From Burkholderiales bacterium (GTDB taxonomy: Bacteria > Pseudomonadota > Gammaproteobacteria > Burkholderiales > SG8-41): a DNA stretch of 5,571 nucleotides. Numbering within the stretch: the first letter of the stretch is position 1; every line of letters starts with the position of its first letter. This document shows positions 1 to 5,480 of this stretch, one piece after another. The DNA lies in the NCBI GenBank assembly GCA_019746155.1, contig JAIESJ010000040.1, positions 1 through 5,571 on the forward strand, in the 5' to 3' direction. The notes under the pieces are model-generated. The model was not told the origin of the DNA, did not search any database, and was given only the letters and a program-made list of their open reading frames with translations. A program made the position numbers and the translations under genes.

Positions 1-269
1 ACGTTCGGTTTTTCAGTCCGGGCCGCCTCGCGCAGCTCGTTTTCCCGTTCGCGCAGTTCGACGAACCTCGCCCAGCGCGGATCGTCCTCCACGCAATACC
101 CTGCGGCCACGAGATCCGCCAACGCGTCGCGCTCGGCAGCGATGTCGTAGCCATCGGTGAAAGGTGAATCCGGGCTGACCGGGAACGGCATGACACTGGC
201 CGGCGCGGCATCCGGATCGTTCTGGTTGGGTTGTGGACTTGCATCAGCAGCTGTCATGGGTGACTCCAT
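1..269 (-). CDS. Partial hypothetical ICE protein, N-terminus only
   Basis: This open frame starts at an ATG at 269 and stays open to the left edge, so about 89 residues are visible. I do not recognise the family. The first ~40 residues are rich in Pro, Ala, Asp and Ser (a flexible leader). They are followed by a probably helical, charged stretch that includes DIAAERDALADLVAAGYCVE and RFVELRERENELREAAR. The start is well supported: a near-perfect Shine-Dalgarno (AAAGGAGGT, 278-286) lies 9 nt upstream. A second in-frame ATG four codons later (257) is possible but less well placed. The gene follows the winged-helix ORF on the same strand after a 124-bp gap, so it may have its own signal as well as operon read-through. 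In SPI-7-like elements this slot often holds a PFL_4669-type (TIGR03761) protein; nothing visible here confirms that. Confidence 0.72.
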   Translation of the reverse strand, partial: MESPMTAADASPQPNQNDPDAAPASVMPFPVSPDSPFTDGYDIAAERDALADLVAAGYCVEDDPRWARFVELRERENELREAARTEKPN

Positions 270-277
270 CTCGATGG

Positions 278-286
278 ACCTCCTTT
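278..286 (-). promoter_or_regulatory. Strong ribosome-binding site of the left-edge gene
   Basis: Read on the minus strand this is AAAGGAGGT, almost the full complement of the 16S rRNA 3' end, with 9 nt between GGAGG and the ATG at 269. It is the strongest Shine-Dalgarno in the window and fixes the start of the partial gene. It also suggests that this gene is initiated independently, since the preceding ORF ends 124 bp upstream. Confidence 0.75.
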
Positions 287-312
287 TTCGGTAAAGCACG
301 CGTTGTGGTGCG

Positions 313-329
313 TGTTAGCAGTGCTGACA
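313..329. promoter_or_regulatory. Palindrome in the intergenic gap, candidate operator or parS
   Basis: The plus strand reads TGTTAGCAGTGCTGACA: two 8-nt arms around a central G, with one T:G mismatch. It lies in the only sizeable gap between minus-strand genes (270-393), about 27 nt upstream of the strong ribosome-binding site of the left-edge gene. A 13/15 match to its core (GTTAGC-N3-GCTGAC) lies inside parB at 3266-3280, and a weaker copy is at 1777-1791. The position suits an operator or a ParB binding site. That is inference; a short palindrome of this size can arise by chance. Confidence 0.4.
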
Positions 330-393
330 GCCGCCACATCACACTCATTGATCGACCGGCCGGCCCAGCCAGCCAGGATGCCGTGCCGGAAAG

Positions 394-1821
394 TCATGAA
401 GGTTTTCTCCACTTCTGCCCTGCACGCATCGCCTCAAGCATTTCCCGGATTTCCGCACGGCGTTTTGCGGCCTTGATCTGGTGTTCCGGTGTCGCCCGCT
501 CGGCAGCCATGCGCTGTGCCTCTGCCGCACGCTGCTGGCGCAGGATCGATTCCTCATGGTGCTTCTGCCTGGCGGCAGCAACGCGTAACCCCAGTTCCGG
601 CACGAACTGGCCGGCATCGGCACGTCTTACCAAGCCGCGCAGATACGCGATCGGGCTGGTGCGCACTGATTTCGTCTGCATGCGGGCACTCAGTTCGTCG
701 AGCAATGCCTGGGCTTGATCAGCGCAATGCCGGATCAAAAGCCATGCAGCAGCACGCTCTTCCGGAAGCAATGTCCCCGGAAAAATCAGCCCACCACCAC
801 ATTGCAAATAACTCTCGTTGCTGCTTTCATGGCTGTTGTGTAGTGGTTGTACTGAATCACCTGTACTTCTTTGTACATATGGATTGGCGTTTTCGGCGGA
901 ACTGTCGTGGCTGATTCGGTGCAACTGATTTGGCGCTTTGGGCGAAACAGGACTGTGGAATTCCCGCAACCTTGTTGCGCCTTTTTGTGTAAATCTGCTT
1001 GCAGGAATACCGCCGTCCGGCTCGCAGGACGCAGCGATGCGATTCACACGCTCCCGCTCACCACCGGTCAGGCGCACGAGCAGACCGTCGAGCCTGATGC
1101 GGACGAGAAGCCGAGGCGGTATTCCGGTAAGCGTCTCCTCCCAAAGCCCGGCCAGCCTGAGCAAGCGCCGCGCGGTCTCCTGCTCCCGACGCGTGAGACC
1201 GGTCTCCTCCGTCCACTGGATGGCCGACCGGCAAACCCAGTCGTCCTGCTGCCGTTTTGATTGCAGCCGCATCAGGTGCAGCGCGCGAGACAGCAGCAAT
1301 CCCGCATGGACCCCGCCCCCGATCTCCGCGAGGGTGCGGTGATAGGCCAGCGACGGCCCCAGCAATTGCGCGATCGCGAGGCCATCGTCCCAGTCCAGGG
1401 CTCCGGAAGCCTTGCCAATCCGATCAGCGAGCAAGGCACCGAGCCGATCGACACAGAGCCGGAAGTGCAGTTTCGCCGGCATCCCCAGGCGCCGCTCATC
1501 CAGAAGCGCCATATCGCACAATACGGCGCGCGCCGTGGTTTGTTCCTTGACTGAAAGACCGGTCTCCATAGCCCATTGCTCAGTTGTCTTGAGAAACCAC
1601 CCACCAGTCGTGGCGATATCCCGGCCGTGGCGTGTCCAGTAGATGGTCTGCGACAGCAACAGGGCCGCCTTCACGCTTGCCGTCAGGTCCACGAGCCGAC
1701 GATGAAACGCGATGTGCCGACCCAGCAGCGGCCAGATGATCGCAAGCGCCGTGTTGTGTGTAGCTGCGCATATGTCCTCGCCAGTGCTAACGGCATATTT
1801 CCTGTCTCTCACCCTCGACAC
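394..1821 (-). CDS. Two-domain winged-helix protein, probable ICE replication-type protein
   Basis: The 475-residue frame holds two winged-helix-like repeats (about residues 31-126 and 153-247). Each has a FHR/YHR motif, a hydrophobic helix (AALLLSQ, AGLLLSR), then W..ETGL, EQ.TAR (recognition-helix region) and G.P..L..R (wing). Residues 250-340 are a polar, low-complexity linker. Residues 345-415 form a separate domain (IFPGTLLPEERAA, then SPIAYLRGLVRRADAGQFVP), and a charged Ala/Arg/Glu/Gln tail follows. The C-terminal P.AYL.GL..RA..G.F pattern resembles the end of STY4528-type replication proteins, which occupy this place in SPI-7-like elements. The GTG start at 1821 has no convincing Shine-Dalgarno, and neither does the next GTG at 1812. 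The frame continues upstream into the preceding ORF through a single TGA (1831-1833), so this may be the downstream part of one longer gene. Function in replication initiation is inferred. Confidence 0.72.
   Translation of the reverse strand: MSRVRDRKYAVSTGEDICAATHNTALAIIWPLLGRHIAFHRRLVDLTASVKAALLLSQTIYWTRHGRDIATTGGWFLKTTEQWAMETGLSVKEQTTARAVLCDMALLDERRLGMPAKLHFRLCVDRLGALLADRIGKASGALDWDDGLAIAQLLGPSLAYHRTLAEIGGGVHAGLLLSRALHLMRLQSKRQQDDWVCRSAIQWTEETGLTRREQETARRLLRLAGLWEETLTGIPPRLLVRIRLDGLLVRLTGGERERVNRIAASCEPDGGIPASRFTQKGATRLREFHSPVSPKAPNQLHRISHDSSAENANPYVQRSTGDSVQPLHNSHESSNESYLQCGGGLIFPGTLLPEERAAAWLLIRHCADQAQALLDELSARMQTKSVRTSPIAYLRGLVRRADAGQFVPELGLRVAAARQKHHEESILRQQRAAEAQRMAAERATPEHQIKAAKRRAEIREMLEAMRAGQKWRKPS
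1081..1365 (-). repeat. Winged-helix-like coding repeat, copy 3
   Basis: This is the third homologous domain (residues 153-247 of the long ORF), with landmarks AYHRTL, VHAGLLLSR, IQWTEETGL, REQETARRLL and a changed wing, TGIPPRLLVRI. The GWF motif before the HTH is reduced to DDW. This copy is the most diverged outside the recognition helix. Confidence 0.72.
1444..1731 (-). repeat. Winged-helix-like coding repeat, copy 2
   Basis: This is the second homologous domain (residues 31-126 of the long ORF), with landmarks AFHRRL, VKAALLLSQ, GGWF, EQWAMETGL, KEQTTAR and DERRLGMPAKLHFRL. The recognition-helix region has diverged from copies 1 and 3 (KEQTTARAVL instead of EQETARR.L). Confidence 0.75.
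1777..1791 (-). promoter_or_regulatory. Degenerate third copy of the palindromic motif
   Basis: The minus strand reads GTTAGCACTGGCGAG. The left arm GTTAGC is intact and the right arm is degenerate, so only half of the palindrome is kept. It lies about 40 nt after the in-frame TGA, in codons for the linker between winged-helix copies 1 and 2. Taken alone it would not be worth reporting; it is listed because of the two better copies at 314-328 and 3266-3280. Confidence 0.2.
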
Positions 1822-1830
1822 TGCACGCGG

Positions 1831-2229
1831 TCATCGGCCAAGCGCAGCGGCATGCCGCTGCAACGCAAACCACACCAGTTCGGGCCGCACCCGATACCAG
1901 AGCTTCGCCGGCATGCCGATGCGCCGCTCCTCCAGGAATCCAAAGCTGCGCAAGGCGCGACGCGCCGTTTCCTGCTCCCATCGTGTAAGCCCGGTCGCTT
2001 CGGCCCACTGTTCCTGGGACCTGGAGAACCAGCCATTGGCCGTGTGATCGAGTTCCTGGGTCGTCCAGATGGCTTGCGAGAGCATCAGTGCTGCGGTGAC
2101 ACCACCCGTGATCGGCACCAGGCACCGATGAAAGCTCACCGGAAGATCGAAGACCTCCAGCAATAATTCTGTGGTGATATTGGAAGTAGCCGAAATGCGT
2201 GTATTCACTGGTCTGCCTCGAATTCGCAT
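1831..2229 (-). CDS. Short winged-helix protein, or first domain of a split three-domain protein
   Basis: The 132 residues consist almost entirely of one winged-helix-like domain (about residues 27-118). It has SFHR, the hydrophobic helix GGVTAALMLSQ, NGWF, EQWAEATGLTRWEQETARRAL and a wing-like ERRIGMPAKLWYRV. The domain matches both repeats of the next ORF closely: LTRWEQETARRALR here against LTRREQETARRLLR in the third copy, and ERRIGMPAKL against ERRLGMPAKL in the second. The ATG at 2229 has GAGG 7 nt upstream and overlaps the DUF2857-like gene by 25 nt. A GTG at 2208 also has GAGG 7 nt upstream and would give a 4-nt GTGA overlap, like the other junctions here, so either start is possible. 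The ORF ends at TGA 1831-1833, in the same frame as the following ORF. It is either a free-standing single-domain protein or a truncated fragment. Confidence 0.62.
   Translation of the reverse strand: MRIRGRPVNTRISATSNITTELLLEVFDLPVSFHRCLVPITGGVTAALMLSQAIWTTQELDHTANGWFSRSQEQWAEATGLTRWEQETARRALRSFGFLEERRIGMPAKLWYRVRPELVWFALQRHAAALGR
1876..2151 (-). repeat. Winged-helix-like coding repeat, copy 1
   Basis: This segment codes for the first of three homologous domains. Shared landmarks are FHR, a GG/AS-V..A.LLSQ helix, W..(E/A)TGL followed by EQ.TAR, and G.PAKL..R. Copy 1 is like copy 3 around the EQETARR helix and like copy 2 around ERR.GMPAKL. The duplication is therefore old and diverged, mostly visible in protein, with short DNA identity over the recognition-helix codons. 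Confidence 0.75.
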
Positions 2230-2747
2230 ACCACCGCCTCAAGCACGGCTATGGCGAGATGTGGAAACGCCTGGTGCAACCGGTAGTAACGTAGCCGGGA
2301 AGAGGCCTCCTTGATGGCAAGCCATGTCCGGTAGATATGCTCCCGAGTGTCATAGTCTGGGAGCGGGAGTCGGCCGGAAGGCCTTACCGCATCACAGTCC
2401 CGGCGGCGCTTGAGCGTTGCCTTGTGCCGGATCTTGAAGTACTCGCTCATCATCTTGCAGGACGCGCCATTGCGAATGAAATACGCCTCCATCGTTCTGA
2501 TCTCGTTGGCCAGCGCGACCGCACGGAGCCCTGCGTTGAGGCCGGACGCGTCAAACGCAACACCGATGGCAAAGTCACGCATGGTGGCGAGACGGTTGAG
2601 ATCAAGTGCGGAGAGTTGCCGCAACCGGATCACCTGTTCAGGGTCGATGCCGACGGCATGCAGCGTGGTCGGCTCCGTCTCAGCAAGCCGCACAGCAACA
2701 TGATTGAGGAGCACCAGGCGAACCTGCGCATCGAGCAGTGGCAGCAT
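2205..2747 (-). CDS. DUF2857-like ICE protein with probable HTH
   Basis: This 180-residue protein resembles the DUF2857 proteins found next to ParB in SPI-7/PFGI-1-type elements. The N-terminal ~60 residues are helical (LDAQVRLVLLNHVAVRLAE, then LSALDLNRLATM). Residues 85-118 look like a helix-turn-helix in which a FIRNGAS..MM..YF turn leads into a basic stretch, ATLKRRRD. This is followed by GRLPLPDYDTREHIYRTWLA, the kind of Pro-rich turn and helix I associate with the family. No enzymatic motif is seen, so a DNA-binding or regulatory role is inferred; the biochemical function is unknown. The ATG at 2747 has an excellent Shine-Dalgarno (GGGAGGTAA, 7 nt spacing), and its first base is the T of the parB TGA (a TGATG junction), so it is tightly coupled to parB. 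Family assignment rests on remembered sequence pattern and gene order. Confidence 0.8.
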   Translation of the reverse strand: MLPLLDAQVRLVLLNHVAVRLAETEPTTLHAVGIDPEQVIRLRQLSALDLNRLATMRDFAIGVAFDASGLNAGLRAVALANEIRTMEAYFIRNGASCKMMSEYFKIRHKATLKRRRDCDAVRPSGRLPLPDYDTREHIYRTWLAIKEASSRLRYYRLHQAFPHLAIAVLEAVVCEFEADQ

Positions 2748-4240
2748 CAGTTACCTCCCGATGCAGGCGGCGGGAGATTTTTCCCGGGACGCTTTGGAGT
2801 CAAATGCCGCAACGCTCTGAAGATCGTCAATGCATTCCAGCAGGCACTGGCCATCTCGTCTTGAACGTCGAAAAGCCAGTCGAAGAATGCACTATCCAAG
2901 GCGGGCGGCTGGTTAAACTGCATGCGACCAGCCGCAGCATCATGATTCCCTGAACCGCCCACGGTAACCCCCTCAGCCGCTGCCACCATGGCTGAGTCAT
3001 CGCATTGCCCGGATGCCAGAACGAGCAGCCACCAAACTCGCTGATGAATTGCGGGGTGCGTATCGCCATCTACCGGGAGGGGCAGGCTATCCATGTAATA
3101 GCCCAGGGGCGCAGCGGCATCTAAGCGCAAGACCTCTCCGATACCGGCAAGACCCGCGATACACTTAACCTGCTTGATGAGGCGCTCAAGCACCACGGAA
3201 AACTCATCGCTCACCCGGACCTCACCTGCCGCCCCAACCTGTCGGCCGGAAACGATGTTTGCGGTGTCAGCCGTGCTAACGGTCGATGCCGATCGCGTGG
3301 ACGGTTGTGCTGCGCGCACTGCGGCCACAGGTTCATCCAGTCGCCGGGCCAGGGCTTCCTCGCAGGCCCTGCACACCGTCAAAGCACTGAAACGCCGTGA
3401 TTGCCGATACTGCTCCGCCGCTTGCCGAAAAACCGGTTCGAAGACCGTATCGTAAAGTTCGTTCTCGGCAAGTGATGCGCGCGACTGTGCATATCGTTTC
3501 ATGGCATTGAGTCGTGGTTGCATCAACTTCACGTCCAGGCCCGACAGATCGGCAATGGCTTCACCCAGGGTGCGCAACCGTTCTGTTGCAAACTGGTAGT
3601 GGGCAAGTGTCGCGGTGTTGACGGACAAACCCAGTGCTTTCATCGCGTCTTCGAGCTGGCGCAGGGAGAGTGCATGCCCCTGCTCCGTTTCGAGTCGCGC
3701 CTTCAGGGCAACAGCACCGCTCGCCTTGTCCCAAAACGTCATCTCGCCGCGTAGTTCGTTCTCGATGAGATGTGCAGTGAGTACATGGCTCTCGCTGCGC
3801 CACGGTCGAAACAGCACCATCAACTTGCGGAAACGCGCGTCCCGCGTTTCCGCCCACAGTTGCTGGATTGCGAGCAGGCGGGTGTTGCCACCCGCCTCGA
3901 CGATAAAGTGCACCTCCCCGGGTCTGCGGGTAACCGTGAGCGGGTTGCGGATTCCGTTGGCGCGGATCGATTCCTTGATCTGCGCGAACCTGGTGTTGCT
4001 GGTACGGCGCGGGTTGTGTTCGTAGGGCCGGATATCGTCGACCGCAAGTTCGATCTGGCAGTCATGCAATGGATCGGCCTGGGCCGGCAGGTATTTTGAA
4101 TTGTTGCCGGGGTTACCAACCTGTAACGACTCGGCGATCAGCCGCCGGCGCGCCTCGACAGACACCTGACGCGATGTCCCGGAAGCGGAAGCCACAGCGC
4201 CGCTGTTGGCCACCACTGACTTCAGGGCCTCTCGGCTCAA
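2747..4240 (-). CDS. parB: ParB family protein of PFGI-1-class ICEs
   Basis: This is the partition partner of ParA: a DNA-binding protein that loads at a centromere-like site. It is 497 residues long. A disordered leader (1-60) is followed by the ParB/Srx N-terminal domain (about 63-165): a DDIRPYEHNPRR box, then IKESIRANGIRNPLTVT, EAGGNTRLLAI and HLIENELRGEMTFWDKA. A helical HTH region follows (about 168-255: LSLRQLEDAMKALGLSVNTA). A variable linker (about 305-345) leads to a C-terminal region (346-480, with HQRVWWLLVLASGQ) typical of ICE ParBs (TIGR03764-like) and absent from chromosomal ParB. The usual GERR CTP-binding motif is GGNTR here, as in other ICE members. The start is TTG at 4240, sharing a TTGA overlap with the parA stop and preceded by AGAGGA, so it is translationally coupled to parA. 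Confidence 0.9.
   Translation of the reverse strand: MSREALKSVVANSGAVASASGTSRQVSVEARRRLIAESLQVGNPGNNSKYLPAQADPLHDCQIELAVDDIRPYEHNPRRTSNTRFAQIKESIRANGIRNPLTVTRRPGEVHFIVEAGGNTRLLAIQQLWAETRDARFRKLMVLFRPWRSESHVLTAHLIENELRGEMTFWDKASGAVALKARLETEQGHALSLRQLEDAMKALGLSVNTATLAHYQFATERLRTLGEAIADLSGLDVKLMQPRLNAMKRYAQSRASLAENELYDTVFEPVFRQAAEQYRQSRRFSALTVCRACEEALARRLDEPVAAVRAAQPSTRSASTVSTADTANIVSGRQVGAAGEVRVSDEFSVVLERLIKQVKCIAGLAGIGEVLRLDAAAPLGYYMDSLPLPVDGDTHPAIHQRVWWLLVLASGQCDDSAMVAAAEGVTVGGSGNHDAAAGRMQFNQPPALDSAFFDWLFDVQDEMASACWNALTIFRALRHLTPKRPGKNLPPPASGGN
3266..3280 (-). promoter_or_regulatory. Second copy of the palindromic motif, inside parB
   Basis: The minus strand reads GTTAGCACGGCTGAC, matching the core of the intergenic palindrome at 314-328 in 13 of 15 positions, with both 6-nt arms identical and only the spacer different. 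It codes for part of the variable ParB linker (VSTAD, near residues 322-326), where sequence is little constrained by protein function. Centromere-like sites inside par genes are known, so a parS role is possible. This is inference from two copies and a weaker third. Confidence 0.35.
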
Positions 4241-5082
4241 GCGATCCTCTGCCGGTTGTACATTGAATCGGCCAGCACGCCCTGCAGGCTGGGAATCAGT
4301 TCCCAGGCGAGCTGATGCATTACGGTGGAGGCGCTGGGAGTAACACCTTCGCGTTTGCGTTCATGGCGGTGCACGGGAATGCGCAGCGTCGCCGCCTCCT
4401 TGTAGGCCTTGGCATGGGGCACTACGGTGTCGAGGACGGAAACCCGACCTTTGAATTTGATGAAGTCATCGCGGATGCCGCTGGCGATGATCCGTGCGTC
4501 GGTGGTTCGATCCTGACGATAGATCACCGCCTTCATTGGCCCCAACGTCGCGCCGAGCGCGCTGCCGGGCTCGAGGCGATCGAGCAACTCCATCGTCCCG
4601 TCCTTGAATTCGCGCGCCGAGAGCATCTCCGGCGTGATCGGCGAGATCAGGATGTCGGCGGCCAGCACGGCAGCGTCCTGCAAGGGGCCAATGGCGCCCT
4701 GCGTGTCGATCAGCACGCAGTCGTAGGCATCTAACACCACTGGCGACTGAAGCGCAAAGCGCAAGCGAAATCCGCGATCAATGCGGTTCAGCAGCCAGTG
4801 CGGAAGATTGCCCTCAGGATCGTCGGAGACGACGATATCGAGGTTTTGATACATGGTCGCGGTGATGCAAGCCTCCGTGACCTCGCCGCGAACGATGACC
4901 TCGGTCAATCCTGCGGCTGGCCTGGATGCAGCAAGAGGAAAGTACTTGGACAGCGAGGGCTGCACATCCGCGTCGATCAGCAGGACGCGCAGTCCCATGT
5001 CGGCCAGTAGCGCCCCCAGGTTGGCCGTGAGAGTGGTCTTGCCAACCCCGCCTTTCGTACTGGTCACAGTGAACTTGATCAT
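4237..5082 (-). CDS. parA: ParA family partition ATPase
   Basis: This P-loop ATPase of the ParA/MinD (Soj) type would drive segregation or maintenance of the element together with ParB. The 281-residue protein starts directly with the ATPase fold: the deviant Walker A is KGGVGKTT (residues 10-17), the A' motif is DADVQPS (37-43) and Walker B is CVLID (122-126). There is no N-terminal HTH, so it is a short, type Ib/Soj-like form. QPSLSKYF after the A' motif is typical of ICE ParAs. The frame is open further upstream to 5358, but that extension lacks ParA character. The ATG at 5082 places MIKFTVTSTKGGVGKTT at the N-terminus and has a moderate Shine-Dalgarno (GGGAAG, 8 nt spacing). It is the first gene of the minus-strand operon; its TGA overlaps the parB TTG by 4 nt. 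Confidence 0.95.
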   Translation of the reverse strand: MIKFTVTSTKGGVGKTTLTANLGALLADMGLRVLLIDADVQPSLSKYFPLAASRPAAGLTEVIVRGEVTEACITATMYQNLDIVVSDDPEGNLPHWLLNRIDRGFRLRFALQSPVVLDAYDCVLIDTQGAIGPLQDAAVLAADILISPITPEMLSAREFKDGTMELLDRLEPGSALGATLGPMKAVIYRQDRTTDARIIASGIRDDFIKFKGRVSVLDTVVPHAKAYKEAATLRIPVHRHERKREGVTPSASTVMHQLAWELIPSLQGVLADSMYNRQRIA

Positions 5083-5480
5083 TTGCCCCACTTCCCAGTT
5101 GACCCCGTCAACACCGCATGGCTGTCGCGAATCGGACTGCGGATTCCTCTGATCGCCATCGTGTATTGGCACATGCGGCAATTCTGGTGAGTCACCTGCG
5201 TGACCGCCCTGCCTAATCCCCCTCAAAACAAGGGGAGATGGCGAGAAAAAGGCGGAAGCCTCGTGGGTTCTGGCTACACAGCGCGATTCGCAACCGCGCT
5301 CTACGACAAATTTCAATCGCACCCGCAATGCGTAGCTGACGTGGACTCGAGACCGCACATGGAAACAGTTACCTTCCCGGGTCCGCGCATACCTTGTTTT
5401 CTTAATTTAATCAATTAGATAGCGCATCCTTTATTAACTATAGTGAATGGACTGCCATCAGCCGAACCTGCAACCTAGAA
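5083..5480. promoter_or_regulatory. Divergent intergenic region between parA and the XRE-type gene
   Basis: About 400 bp without a convincing gene. It must hold the leader and promoter of the parA operon (minus) and of the divergent regulator (plus). Visible structure: short inverted repeats GAATC/GATTC (5129-5133 and 5142-5146), an 11-nt palindrome GGTGAGTCACC (5186-5196), a weak hairpin CCCCT-N7-AGGGG (5219-5235), and the AT-rich patch described separately. The open minus frame through 5083-5358 looks like a chance extension of parA. No tRNA end or obvious att repeat was found. Confidence 0.5.
5396..5447. promoter_or_regulatory. AT-rich patch, probable divergent promoter
   Basis: This is the only AT-rich stretch in a GC-rich window. 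It contains the palindrome ACTATAGT (5437-5444), which gives a TATAGT -10-like hexamer on both strands, and an inverted repeat TAATT-N5-AATTA (5403-5407 and 5413-5417) that could bind a regulator. No good -35 hexamer is placed at 16-18 nt from TATAGT on either strand, so the exact promoter is uncertain. It lies about 36 nt upstream of the plus-strand regulator start and over 300 nt upstream of parA, which would give parA a long leader if transcription starts here. Confidence 0.4.

Noticed and set aside
270..371. Small minus-strand ORF of ~34 codons in the gap before the left-edge gene
   Set aside because: It has no ribosome-binding site and no recognisable sequence, and it overlaps the start of the next gene in another frame.
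2081..2098. Further copy of the GTTAGC-N3-GCTGAC motif (CAGTGCTG core)
   Set aside because: Only the central 8 nt match; the outer arm does not pair, so it is probably chance.
1787..2242. 151-residue minus-strand frame overlapping the single winged-helix ORF
   Set aside because: Its translation lacks any conserved pattern, whereas the overlapping frame carries a domain present in three copies.
5219..5235. CCCCT-N7-AGGGG hairpin as a terminator
   Set aside because: The stem is only 5 bp with no following T-run on either strand, and it lies in a leader rather than behind a gene.
5326..5340. GCTGAC half-site in the divergent region as another copy of the palindrome
   Set aside because: The opposite arm (CAATGC) does not match and the site is not palindromic.
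5083..5358. N-terminal extension of parA by 92 residues, to an ATG at 5358
   Set aside because: The extension has no ParA-like sequence, and the ATG at 5082 with a Shine-Dalgarno puts the Walker A motif at the normal distance from the N-terminus.
5200..5418. 72-residue plus-strand ORF in the divergent region
   Set aside because: It has no ribosome-binding site, no recognisable sequence and codon content unlike the real genes; it reads as a chance frame.
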